A DNA stretch of 44,648 nucleotides, from the NCBI GenBank assembly GCA_016929065.1, contig JAFGJO010000021.1:1-44648 (forward strand), read 5' to 3'. The position numbers and the translations under genes are program-made. The notes below the pieces were generated by a model. The model was given only the letters and a program-made list of their open reading frames with translations, was not told where the DNA came from and searched no databases. Position 1 is the first letter of the stretch. The number at the start of each line of letters is the position of its first letter. Source of the stretch: Spirochaetales bacterium. GTDB taxonomy: Bacteria > Spirochaetota > Spirochaetia > SZUA-6 > RPPD01. This document shows positions 1 to 8,409 of the stretch, in pieces.

Positions 1-2428
1 CGTTAAACGTCACCGTGTTGTTCCCGTGCGTGAACGTGTCGTCATTCGTCCAGTTCCCGCTTACGGTAATATTCTGGCCGGCAGCATTATAGGTACCGGC
101 GGTAATAATGAAATTTCCCGCGACCTCGATCGCGGTTGTCTGTGTCCGTGTCCCGGCCCCGTTCATGACAAGGTTATAGTAGTCAATCGCGCCAAAATCC
201 AAAATATTCCCGTTCCCGGAATAGGTGACAGTCCCTGAATAGGTATCATTGCCGTTGGTGAGCGCCAGATTACCTGAACCGATAACAAGGATATTCCCGT
301 CATTTGAAAGCGTTCCATTGACTGTCAGGCTGTAGGTTGGAGAAATGGTCACCGATGCCCCTGATGCGATCGTCAGATTGTTAATCAGCAGAGCCGCCCC
401 GCCGTTGATATTCGGCTGATTTGATGGTGCCGAGGGAATGACCGCATTTTCAGTCAGGGTATCGGGGAAATTCGTGTTCGGCGACCAGTTCAGATTGTTA
501 TTCCATGCAGTGCCATTGTTTCCGGTCCAGGTATAGGTCGTGTTTGAATCAAGTATGGTGATGATTTTATCATCGGTAACAACATATGGTCCGCCTGCAC
601 CGCTGTATGACATTGTCATTGAGCCGGTAGAATCACTGTTTGCCGCTGTCAGGGCAAGTCCACTAATTGTTAGAATATCACCCACAGCAAAATTAGTCGT
701 GACATTTATGACCGCGCGATGATTGGTATCTTCATAGGTAAGTGTACCTGTCCAGTTTGTCGATCCATTCACACGGCCTGTTCCTGTACCCGTAATCTGG
801 AGCGTTACAGAAGACCCGGTGTTGAAGACCGCGTTCAGACCGGACGGGATCTGAATACGGATATCATTTGCCGCAGTTATATCTGCCGTACCGGAATCTG
901 TAATGGTTATATTCGGCAACGTCTGGGAAGATCCCTCGGTAAACGTGGTATTCGCCGCTGATGACATCACCGGGGCCGGGTTCGCCTGAAAGGAAACGGT
1001 TGCCGATTCATTTGTCCCCAACAGGTTTGCATCATACGGCGGCGGCGACGGCGGGTTAGGCAATGCCGTATCATTTGTATACAGATTGACGGTCACATCT
1101 TCAGGCTGATCATGCGTTATGGTAATGGTCGCCATCCCGTTACTATCAGTATATATAAGCGCATTCTGGGCAGGAAGCGCGGTTGGAGAGCTTGATGCCG
1201 CTGTTATCCGCGGATTGCCGCTCGCAGAGGTGAGTTCCACCCAAACATACCGGCTGTAAAACGACGGATCACCATTCACATCAACCAGCTGCAATGTGAG
1301 TTGTTCAGTTCCATTGACAAGTGCTGTGCCGTCAGTTGCATTGATCGTCACGTGATCAGGCACCATGGTAACAAAGTGACTTGAATAAATTCGCAATGCG
1401 GAATTCTGCGTCGGAGGGTAAACAGGAGTTCCTGTCGTTACATCATCGGTATCCACTGCCGCAGCGTCTGTCCAAAACCATAATTCCGTTGTGTTTGGGC
1501 TTGAACTCGCATCTTCCTCTACATAACTGACATACCACAACCCGTCGTCCTCGTCGAGTGCAATCGCAAACGGATCGTTGGAAACTAAATCGCTTGCTGT
1601 ACTGTCAATCGTCAAAGCGGAGCCAGTCCCCGGAGGTTCTGCATTGGATTTATTGTATACAGTTCCTATCGTTTCATTTCCCGCAGTAACATCGATATCA
1701 AGACTGGACACAATCAGATTTCCGCTCGCTCCGTCGGGCAGATACGGATAGGTCGACCATGTATTCCCCCCGTTATCGCGGAAACAAACATTCCAGGAGT
1801 ATCCGAATGACCGTGCCCCGGAGATTGTTGAAGGAGAAGTGGTTTGAGCATAAGAAACGTCGAGCCGGTATGCATTTTTGTCAGTATTGGATCCGCTCAT
1901 TACGCTTACGATCTTGAAATAATATTTATTCCCGATATGTTCACCCTGGGAAGGCGACACCCCTGCAAAATAGACCCAGGAATTCTGTGCATCCTCATCT
2001 TCCCCATAATACAGCTGTCCGTACGGTGTTCCGGTCAAATGCTCATTTGCCGATATATTAACCCCTGTATAGTACCATTTTTGCGAATTCGGGTGACTCA
2101 AGGCATTCGCTCCACCGATCAGGTAGTGAGTTGTTGTTGCAATACCGGCATCATCGTCAAGGTCACCATCACCGTTATTGTCATCAACACCCGGATCATA
2201 TATCGCGAAATACAAGTTGGCTGTAAACGTATCGGGAATTTCAAAAAAAATGACATTAATACCGTCCATACTGCCACGGCCGGTATCATTAGTTATCTGG
2301 AGAAAATTGGTGTCTTCCTGAGGCATGCTGCTTTGACTGCTCTGTCCAAACAGTGATACCGCTGCTATAAAAAACAGAAGAACAATCAGAGACAGTTGTA
2401 TCTTTTTTAAAGCAAACAGCTTCTGCAT
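1..2428 (-). CDS. Large secreted beta-rich surface protein, 3' end outside window
   Basis: An open frame of 809 codons runs from an ATG at 2428 to the window edge without a stop, so the C-terminus is missing. A GGGGTGAG ribosome site lies about 7 bases upstream of the ATG. Residues 1-28 form a signal peptide (LSLIVLLFFIAAVSLFGQ). No catalytic motif is visible. Around residues 355-385 there is an Ig-like, invasin-type stretch (VTINATDGTALVNGTEQLTL then VDVNGDP). From about residue 630 a WTG...W.N.NLNW motif opens a run of short Asn/Gly/Thr-rich beta-strand units, such as GNFIITAGTYNAAGQNITV, of the kind seen in beta-helix adhesins and autotransporter passengers. The role is probably cell-surface or extracellular; adhesin versus polymer-binding protein cannot be decided. 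Confidence is high for a real gene, low for function. Confidence 0.75.
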   Translation of the reverse strand, partial: MQKLFALKKIQLSLIVLLFFIAAVSLFGQSSQSSMPQEDTNFLQITNDTGRGSMDGINVIFFEIPDTFTANLYFAIYDPGVDDNNGDGDLDDDAGIATTTHYLIGGANALSHPNSQKWYYTGVNISANEHLTGTPYGQLYYGEDEDAQNSWVYFAGVSPSQGEHIGNKYYFKIVSVMSGSNTDKNAYRLDVSYAQTTSPSTISGARSFGYSWNVCFRDNGGNTWSTYPYLPDGASGNLIVSSLDIDVTAGNETIGTVYNKSNAEPPGTGSALTIDSTASDLVSNDPFAIALDEDDGLWYVSYVEEDASSSPNTTELWFWTDAAAVDTDDVTTGTPVYPPTQNSALRIYSSHFVTMVPDHVTINATDGTALVNGTEQLTLQLVDVNGDPSFYSRYVWVELTSASGNPRITAASSSPTALPAQNALIYTDSNGMATITITHDQPEDVTVNLYTNDTALPNPPSPPPYDANLLGTNESATVSFQANPAPVMSSAANTTFTEGSSQTLPNITITDSGTADITAANDIRIQIPSGLNAVFNTGSSVTLQITGTGTGRVNGSTNWTGTLTYEDTNHRAVINVTTNFAVGDILTISGLALTAANSDSTGSMTMSYSGAGGPYVVTDDKIITILDSNTTYTWTGNNGTAWNNNLNWSPNTNFPDTLTENAVIPSAPSNQPNINGGAALLINNLTIASGASVTISPTYSLTVNGTLSNDGNILVIGSGNLALTNGNDTYSGTVTYSGNGNILDFGAIDYYNLVMNGAGTRTQTTAIEVAGNFIITAGTYNAAGQNITVSGNWTNDDTFTHGNNTVTFN

Positions 2429-3111
2429 AGGTTTACTCACCCCGGGCATTCAATTCTTTCCAACTTTTATATTATCGAAGAAAATTACTTTCTTCCAATA
2501 CAATTATACACTTTTTTCTCCAATTTATCTATTGGCTTTTGTATTTTATGAGTAAAGAGTGGTATTCTGCAATATGCCGTTTGGCAGGGAAGAAATTTCT
2601 CACAGAGAAAGAGAAGAAGAAGAAATAACCGCAGATGGAATTGGAGGGACGCACAGAAAGAGGAAGAAGGGGGCTCCGCCCTTTATAAAACAAGCTATGG
2701 ACGTTTCGACTTTGTCGAAACTCCGGATGACTACATGCGCAACATGAAGTCATCATGTTCACACAGAGTTACCAGTGGCACGAAGGAATGGTGCATAAGG
2801 AAAACACTATCGAAATTACAGGCCATCAGACATAAAGCTTTTTTTAAACCAAATACTGCGCGAAACCTATCTTCTCCCTTTTCAATTTCTATAACCCCAC
2901 TCACCAATAAATTTCTCACCCATTCGGGGATTCGAAATGACAGGCGGTTCCATGGCTACCTGTCTTCTCCAAAACATCCAGGCCTTCATTGCAAAGCCGT
3001 AGGCACCTTTTTTTTCTCTTTTCCTGCCTTTCTGATTTCCTTATTAATTCCTCTTCCTGATTTCATTATTATCTCTTTTCTCCGCGTTTCTCTGCGCACT
3101 CTGCGGTTAAC
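2429..3111. repeat. Gene-free stretch with fragments of intergenic repeats
   Basis: No credible gene lies in these 683 bases; translations in all frames are low in complexity and derive from the repeats. Three repeat-like elements can be seen. First, a hairpin at 2703-2721 (GTTTCGAC, loop TTT, GTCGAAAC) followed by CTCCGGATGAC. Second, 2911-2942, which on the minus strand reads TGTCATTTCGAA...GAGAAAT, a form common in repetitive intergenic DNA of environmental bacteria. Third, two diverged copies of an ACCGCAGA...GCACAGA-type element in opposite orientation, at 2625-2663 (+) and 3079-3111 (-). The second copy begins directly at the feoB stop codon. The promoter of the surface-protein gene lies at its left end. 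Confidence 0.55.
2469..2498 (-). promoter_or_regulatory. Candidate promoter for the surface protein
   Basis: On the minus strand TTGGAA (2493-2498), an 18-base spacer and TAATAT (2469-2474) lie 41 bases upstream of the ATG at 2428. The spacer holds a 7-bp inverted repeat, GAAGAAA and TTTCTTC, at 2477-2495, which could be an operator. This rests only on consensus similarity. Confidence 0.35.
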
Positions 3112-5409
3112 CTACTGCCCGATTTCCTTATTCACCGGCCGGCGAAGGATCACGAATAACACACTGATACCTGCCAAAAGCCCCAGCGCGACAATTATCC
3201 AGAGAATTTGTCCGCCCTCTGCGATCTGATAAAAAAGAGTCGCGGTAATCCAGCCGAGTGCCGTCAGATAGCCGATAACCAGAAATCCGATCGCCTTTCC
3301 GGCCTCCCGGAAGATCGCCCCCATCGCCCCCACGCACGGAAAATATATAAGCACAAACAGCAGATATGCGTATGCTGCCGCAGGGCTGTCGCCGAACCTG
3401 GTGCGCATTTCGCGGAAAAGCGCTTCATCGGTACCCGATGCATCCTCCGTCCCCGGTCCGGTGAATAATGAGACAACCGGCGCAAACACCCCGGCAAGAT
3501 TGTCGGGGATCGTTTTTAAGGCCTCAAGTAAGCCTGCCCAAAAATCAAAGGGAGCTGGTTCCGTTTCAACCCCCGTCCCCGTTTTCACCGCCTCAGTCTG
3601 ACTATACAGGCTGGCCAAAGTTCCCACAACACTCTCTTTGGCAAAAATCCCGGACACCAGCGCAACAGACGCCGGCCAGTTCTCGTTTTTTACCCCCATC
3701 GGTTCAAAGACCGGGGAAATCGTCTTCCCCGCAGCAGCGAGCACCGATTTCGAGGAATCTTCGTTTCCAAAACTCCCGTCCGTCCCCAGCGAGTTCAGGA
3801 ATCCAAGAATGGTCACCGCAACAAGAATTAATTTCCCCGCTTTGAACACAAACATTTTCAGCCGCATTGTTGTGTGCAGAAAAATATGGTTCAGCCGCGG
3901 TGCATGGTATGACGGCAGCTCCATGATAAAGTGCGAAGCATCGCCGGCAAACAGGGTTTTTTTCAATAGAAATCCGGAAAAGACCGCCATCACGATACCG
4001 GCCATATACAGCGAAAAAACAATATTGCCCTCCTGTCCGCGGAAAAATACAGCAGCGAACAATGCATATACCGGCAGCCGCGCGCCGCAGGACATCAGGG
4101 GGGCGATAAATATCGTCAGCAGCTTGTCGCGCCGTTGTTCAAGCGTACGCGTTGCCATAATCGCAGGGACAGTGCATCCAAAGCCGACAATCAGGGGGAC
4201 AAACGCCTTTCCGGGCAGGCCGAGAAACCGCATAAACCGGTCCATGATAAACGCTGCCCGTGCCATGTATCCTGAATCCTCAAGCAGGGCAAGCATAAAA
4301 AACATCATGAAAATAATCGGTATAAAGGTGGCCACAGTCTGGACTCCGGTACCAAGCCCGGAGGCCAATATGGCTGTCAACCAGGACGGTGCCCCAATCA
4401 CATCCAGCAGTGCGCCAAAACCATCAACAAAAATAGTCCCGAAAAACCGGTCGAAAAAATCGATAAAGGCTCCGCCGAGTGTCGTTGTCGCCCAGAATAC
4501 ACCATACATTACCAGAAAAAACAACGGGATTCCAAATACAGGCGATAATGCAAAGCGGTCAAACGAATCAGTAAAACTGCGACGGTTTGTTTTTTTCTTT
4601 ATTACATGAGTGACAATCGCCTGTACATACCCGTACCGAAAGTCATTGATAATCTGGGGAGAGTCCTCTCCCAGCGTTTTCTCCATACGTTTGCGCTTAT
4701 TCCCGATTTCATCGCTGGAAATCAATTTTTTATTCTTAATCAGTTTTTCAACATGCTCGTCGTGTTCAAGCAGTTTTATCGCAAACCAGCGCGAATATTT
4801 TTTTTGTATACCCGCGGTTGATTCAAGTTTGATTTTGAATTCCCGGATCACTTCTTCGATTTCATTGGCATATCTTACTCCGGGCGCAGCAGGGAGTGTT
4901 TTTTCCAGCGCATCAATTAATTCCCGGACAAACCGGGATGCATCGCTTTTCTCCACTGCTGCGATCCCGACAGTTTTCAGTCCAAGGCTTTTCCCAAGAT
5001 GATCGATATCAATCTCGATACCGGTTTTACTTGCCAAATCCATCATGTTTACCGTCAGAAGCACTGGAACATGCATTTCAATCAATTGTGCAGTAAGCAG
5101 CAGGTTTCGTGTCAGATTCGTTGCATCAACAATGTTTACATACAAATCAGCTTCACCGGATAAAATATAATCACGGGCAACGCGCTCATCATCGGTCAGG
5201 GAAGTGAGGGAATATATCCCCGGCAGGTCAACTACTTTGATGATTCTGCCTTCAGCGGAAAACTCGCCCTCAAGCTTTTCAACTGTCACCCCCGGCCAGT
5301 TGCCAATGCGCTGACTTGAACCGGTCAGGGCATTAAAAAGCGTGGTTTTTCCTGAATTGGGATTCCCGACAAATGCAATGGTAAATATTCCGGATTTATC
5401 TCCGTTCAT
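3112..5409 (-). CDS. feoB: Ferrous iron transport protein B
   Basis: FeoB is the inner-membrane Fe(II) transporter with a cytoplasmic GTP-binding domain. The 765 residues match the usual length. The G domain shows GNPNSGKT at residues 15-22 (G1), DLPGIYSL (G3) and NMMD (G4). It is followed by a helical spacer and then by membrane segments with two Gate domains; the conserved Gate stretches GYMARAAFIMDR and GFGCTVPAIMATRT are present. The ATG at 5409 has an AAAGGA site 8-9 bases upstream. The gene lies 49 bases after feoA in the same direction, as the last gene of a dtxR-feoA-feoB operon. The TAG stop touches a repeat element, and no clear hairpin terminator follows it. Confidence 0.97.
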   Translation of the reverse strand: MNGDKSGIFTIAFVGNPNSGKTTLFNALTGSSQRIGNWPGVTVEKLEGEFSAEGRIIKVVDLPGIYSLTSLTDDERVARDYILSGEADLYVNIVDATNLTRNLLLTAQLIEMHVPVLLTVNMMDLASKTGIEIDIDHLGKSLGLKTVGIAAVEKSDASRFVRELIDALEKTLPAAPGVRYANEIEEVIREFKIKLESTAGIQKKYSRWFAIKLLEHDEHVEKLIKNKKLISSDEIGNKRKRMEKTLGEDSPQIINDFRYGYVQAIVTHVIKKKTNRRSFTDSFDRFALSPVFGIPLFFLVMYGVFWATTTLGGAFIDFFDRFFGTIFVDGFGALLDVIGAPSWLTAILASGLGTGVQTVATFIPIIFMMFFMLALLEDSGYMARAAFIMDRFMRFLGLPGKAFVPLIVGFGCTVPAIMATRTLEQRRDKLLTIFIAPLMSCGARLPVYALFAAVFFRGQEGNIVFSLYMAGIVMAVFSGFLLKKTLFAGDASHFIMELPSYHAPRLNHIFLHTTMRLKMFVFKAGKLILVAVTILGFLNSLGTDGSFGNEDSSKSVLAAAGKTISPVFEPMGVKNENWPASVALVSGIFAKESVVGTLASLYSQTEAVKTGTGVETEPAPFDFWAGLLEALKTIPDNLAGVFAPVVSLFTGPGTEDASGTDEALFREMRTRFGDSPAAAYAYLLFVLIYFPCVGAMGAIFREAGKAIGFLVIGYLTALGWITATLFYQIAEGGQILWIIVALGLLAGISVLFVILRRPVNKEIGQ

Positions 5410-5458
5410 ATTAAAAATCCTTTATCACCGTGAGCTGCACTGTTCGTGAGTATTGGGG

Positions 5459-5725
5459 TTATTCAACCAGAATTTTATCAGCGAGGCCGCGCGATATCAT
5501 GACACGGCTTTCCATTACATGCACCACCAAAGGTCCCCTGCCGCTGTTATTGGAAACGGTCAGCTGAACACCCGGAAAAATTCCCATTGATGAAAGTCGT
5601 GAGGTCACCTCGCGGCCGCCGTCAATTTGTGTCACGCGGCACACTGCATGATTTTTACAGAAGGAAAGCAGCGTGTATTCTCCGGCCGCATGCTTATGAT
5701 GTCTTCGATGTTGATGCATATGCAT
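5459..5725 (-). CDS. feoA: FeoA domain protein with His-rich N-terminus
   Basis: FeoA is a small SH3-like cytoplasmic partner of FeoB. The core is typical: LLSFCKNHAVCRVTQIDGGREVTSRLSSMGIFPG, then the MISRGLADKILV-type ending. The frame is open from a TTG at 5743, but the ATG at 5725 is preferred because AAAAGGAT lies about 9 bases upstream; a second ATG follows at 5719. The chosen start gives 88 residues and overlaps the end of dtxR by about 32 bases, so the two are probably translationally coupled. The N-terminal dozen residues, MHMHQHRRHHKH, are unusually rich in histidine and could bind Fe(II) or another metal (inference). Confidence 0.92.
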   Translation of the reverse strand: MHMHQHRRHHKHAAGEYTLLSFCKNHAVCRVTQIDGGREVTSRLSSMGIFPGVQLTVSNNSGRGPLVVHVMESRVMISRGLADKILVE

Positions 5726-6197
5726 GTGTATTATCCTTTTCAAAACACTCCAGACAAATTTCTTTACTTATCCTGAGCGAACAGTAATTATCTTTCTCAT
5801 TATCCCGAATAATACTCATTCGGGGACATTTTTTTGAAAACTCAAGAAATTCATCAAGACGTTTCCGAATCCCCTCGGTCATCGCATGCTCCATTTTACA
5901 CGCAGCGTCTTCCGCTGCTTCAGTCTGGATGCCAAGAACATCAGTAAAAAACCGTGTCAGTGTTTCATGGCGGTTTGTCACGTTCCGGGCTATGGATTTG
6001 CCTTTTTCAGTGAGTGTGATTATCCCATAGGGAGTATAGTTGATCAGCTGTTTTTCTGCCAAAATCCGCAATGCACCGGTCACTGATGAATTTTTTACGC
6101 CAAGCCGCTGTGAAATGTCCTTTGCCCGAACTGCCTCATTCGCCTCAATTATGGTATAAATCGCTTCTATGTAATCTTCCAGGCTTGAACTGAGCAT
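5694..6197 (-). CDS. DtxR/MntR-family metal-dependent repressor
   Basis: This is a 167-residue transcription factor. A winged-helix DNA-binding domain (about residues 1-60, with RAKDISQRLGVKNSSVTGALRIL as helix-turn-helix) is followed by the metal-binding dimerisation domain (RHETLTRFF and EDAACKMEHAM, supplying the His, Glu, Cys and His ligands usual in the family). The SH3 domain of full DtxR is absent. Instead there is a short tail with four cysteines (CPRM...YC...CLEC), which might bind another metal. The ATG at 6197 has AGGGAT 7 bases upstream. As first gene of the feo operon with a dyad in its promoter, it most likely represses its own operon when Fe(II) is plentiful. A manganese-responsive MntR role is less likely from context. 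Confidence 0.92.
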   Translation of the reverse strand: MLSSSLEDYIEAIYTIIEANEAVRAKDISQRLGVKNSSVTGALRILAEKQLINYTPYGIITLTEKGKSIARNVTNRHETLTRFFTDVLGIQTEAAEDAACKMEHAMTEGIRKRLDEFLEFSKKCPRMSIIRDNEKDNYCSLRISKEICLECFEKDNTHAYASTSKTS

Positions 6198-6241
6198 TCA
6201 CGTAATCCCTATCATCAAAACAGTTTTTAGGTACTTATAAT

Positions 6242-6270
6242 AATTTAAGCCTTGCCTAACTTTTTGTCAA
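6242..6270 (-). promoter_or_regulatory. Promoter with DtxR-type operator for dtxR-feoA-feoB
   Basis: On the minus strand TTGACA (6265-6270), a 17-base spacer and TAAATT (6242-6247) form a promoter. The spacer contains a 15-bp interrupted palindrome at 6245-6259, TTAGGCAAGGCTTAA (dyad form TTAnGCnnnGCnTAA), which resembles known DtxR/IdeR sites of TTAGG...CCTAA type. Binding there would block RNA polymerase, so metal-loaded DtxR should repress. Confidence 0.65.
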
Positions 6271-6369
6271 GCGGTATAACTGTATCCAGATCATTACTTT
6301 TCTTTTCTTGTATTTTTTCCTACATTTACAATACTTATTATAAGGAGATAAAAAAGCAGTAATAACACC

Positions 6370-8352
6370 ATGATTCAACCTCACCCGACCGCGTTAATTC
6401 TGATTACCCCACTGTTGTTGTGCCTTGGTATGGCACTTTATGTTGTAACTCAAAAAAAAAACCGGCCCTCAATGTTGTTTTTGCTCGTCATTGCCTCGAT
6501 TTCCGTGTATACATTTGCCCTGATGTTTGAGCAGATGAGCACCAGACTGGATATGATGATCTGGTGGCTGCGTATTCAGTATATCGGGATCGCCTTTCTT
6601 CCTGTTTTTTGGGTGATGCTCATCCTGAATAGAAAAACCCATCCTCTGATCAATACAGTTTTGCTTCTTGTCCCTGCAGCAGTACTCACCATTGTATGGA
6701 CAACTCCATTCCATTATACATTTTTCTCCTCGGTTCATGCAGAGTTCAACGGAAAGTTCTATACACTGATCACTCAACAGGGAATCGGATACTGGCTTTT
6801 TACCGGGTTTATCACCGCCTGTTTTGTATTCAGTGCATTCTGGACTTTTTTCCGGCGGCGAAACATGTCTCACGCAGACAAAAACGGCCTCATCGTTCTC
6901 CATATTGCAACGATTCTTCCGTTACTCCCATACGGCCTCACCCTGTTAAACATCAGTCTTCCGTACGATATTAATTCTGCTCCCTATATACTGAGTATTT
7001 CCGCATTCCTTGTTGCTGTGGCTTTGTTCAGGTTTGAACTGTTTCACATCACACCGGTCGCCCGCATGCGCCTTATCGAAGCTCTGAAAGACCCGTTTAT
7101 TGTCATCGATGTCAATCATTTTGTCGCTGACGTCAACTCCGGCTTTGAAGCGCTCTGCCGTGAAAAAGGAATAGAAAACAAACTGGTCGGCATGAATGCA
7201 TTCGAGCTCTACGACAGGCTTGCACTCACCGATGAGCTGCGCCGCCAATCGTTTGACAAACCCGTGGACTGGCAGCTGGGGCATCGGTATTTTGAATTCG
7301 AGAGCTACCCGGTCATGAAAGGCCGTATGATGACAGGAATTATCCATTACTTTCATGATTACACTGCCCGTAAAAATTATGAACAGCAGCTGCGCCAGAG
7401 CCTGCTTCGCCTTGAGAAACTCAACGATCTCTCACGCGTGCTTTCAATGTGGATGGGGAAAGGCGATATGACTCAGGTGACCATAAAGACAGCTACCGAA
7501 CTGCTCAACTCTGTATTCGGAGCACTGTATTTTCTGGAGTCAGGCGGACTGCATGAACGCGCCCGAACCGGCATTGACCGGAAGGTCGACTCTGATGCGC
7601 CCATCACCGCCTTGTTTGAGGAAGCCGCCTTTGAGGCAATTACCCAGGCCGATACTGTATCCTTTTCACGATCGCCGTATCATGTGCTCTCTGTGCCGCT
7701 GAATGCGGAAATTCTGCATGGGCAGCCGGGTGCAATCGTTTTTATAAAATCTGAAGATGCCGAGTTTTCCAATTTTGACAAGAGTATTGCCGAATCGGTC
7801 GCACGTCAGCTGGCGGTCACAGTCGAAAACGCACGGCTTTACCGGGAAGTCGAGCGCCGTGCTCAAATCGACGGGCTTACCAGCATGTTCACGCGCCGTC
7901 ATTTTGAAAGCCTTGCGAAGCACGAGTTCAGTTATGCACTCCGGCACAAACGCCCGTTTTGTGTGATCATGGCCGATATTGACCACTTTAAAAAAGTGAA
8001 TGACACCCACGGCCATCCTGCAGGAGATGCAGTGCTCCGGCAGTTTGCCGAACGCCTTCGGGTCAATGTGCGTGATGCCGATATTCTTGGCCGTTACGGC
8101 GGTGAAGAGTTTATTATTTTATTGCCGGCGACAAAACATGAGACCGCAATGTCGGTTGCTGAACGGGTTCATTCGGCAGTTGGATCAAAAACAATGAGCA
8201 TCGGAACCGGCGAGTTGTCGGTAACCGCGAGTTTTGGAATGTCCGAATTTAATTTTAAAGAAGACAAAGGACTTGAAACAGTTATCAAACGGGCAGACAC
8301 TGCCCTGTATGAAGCCAAAAACTCGGGCAGAAACTGTATCAAATTCAAATAA
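6370..8352 (+). CDS. Membrane diguanylate cyclase (7TM-PAS-GAF-GGDEF)
   Basis: This 660-residue sensor makes c-di-GMP from two GTP. Residues 1-220 carry seven hydrophobic segments of the histidine-kinase 7TM sensor type. A PAS-like domain (about 225-335) and a GAF-like domain (about 345-490) follow. The C-terminal GGDEF domain has the active-site motif GGEEF at 577-581, DGLT at its start, and an intact RxxD inhibitory site (RDAD, 568-571), so the enzyme should be active and subject to product inhibition. No EAL or HD-GYP domain is fused. The only good ribosome site, AAGGAG at 6342-6347, lies 22 bases before the ATG, which is unusually far; no in-frame alternative start lies between them. It diverges from the iron operon. 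Confidence 0.93.
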   Translation: MIQPHPTALILITPLLLCLGMALYVVTQKKNRPSMLFLLVIASISVYTFALMFEQMSTRLDMMIWWLRIQYIGIAFLPVFWVMLILNRKTHPLINTVLLLVPAAVLTIVWTTPFHYTFFSSVHAEFNGKFYTLITQQGIGYWLFTGFITACFVFSAFWTFFRRRNMSHADKNGLIVLHIATILPLLPYGLTLLNISLPYDINSAPYILSISAFLVAVALFRFELFHITPVARMRLIEALKDPFIVIDVNHFVADVNSGFEALCREKGIENKLVGMNAFELYDRLALTDELRRQSFDKPVDWQLGHRYFEFESYPVMKGRMMTGIIHYFHDYTARKNYEQQLRQSLLRLEKLNDLSRVLSMWMGKGDMTQVTIKTATELLNSVFGALYFLESGGLHERARTGIDRKVDSDAPITALFEEAAFEAITQADTVSFSRSPYHVLSVPLNAEILHGQPGAIVFIKSEDAEFSNFDKSIAESVARQLAVTVENARLYREVERRAQIDGLTSMFTRRHFESLAKHEFSYALRHKRPFCVIMADIDHFKKVNDTHGHPAGDAVLRQFAERLRVNVRDADILGRYGGEEFIILLPATKHETAMSVAERVHSAVGSKTMSIGTGELSVTASFGMSEFNFKEDKGLETVIKRADTALYEAKNSGRNCIKFK

Positions 8353-8360
8353 AAAAAAAA

Positions 8361-8384
8361 GCCTTCCGCAAAATTCCGGAAGGC
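8361..8384 (-). terminator. Hairpin terminator of the pectate lyase gene
   Basis: GCCTTCCG (8361-8368) pairs with CGGAAGGC (8377-8384) around an 8-base loop. A run of ten A on the plus strand just left of the stem gives a U-tract in minus-strand transcripts, so it terminates the pectate lyase gene. The same hairpin may weakly stop transcription from the cyclase gene. Confidence 0.8.
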
Positions 8385-8409
8385 CTGCCTGTCGATAAAT
8401 TCAATTATT

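Noticed and set aside
1844-2356. A 170-codon plus-strand open frame opposite the surface protein gene
   Set aside because: It is antisense to a frame with a signal peptide and domain structure; its own translation shows no known motif.
2735-3229. A 164-codon plus-strand open frame between the surface protein and feoB
   Set aside because: It runs through the repeat fragments and into antisense feoB, has low-complexity Leu/Ser/Pro sequence and no ribosome site.
3638-4609. A 323-codon plus-strand open frame opposite feoB
   Set aside because: It is a mirror frame of the transporter gene; Ser/Arg/Ile-rich translation without motifs.
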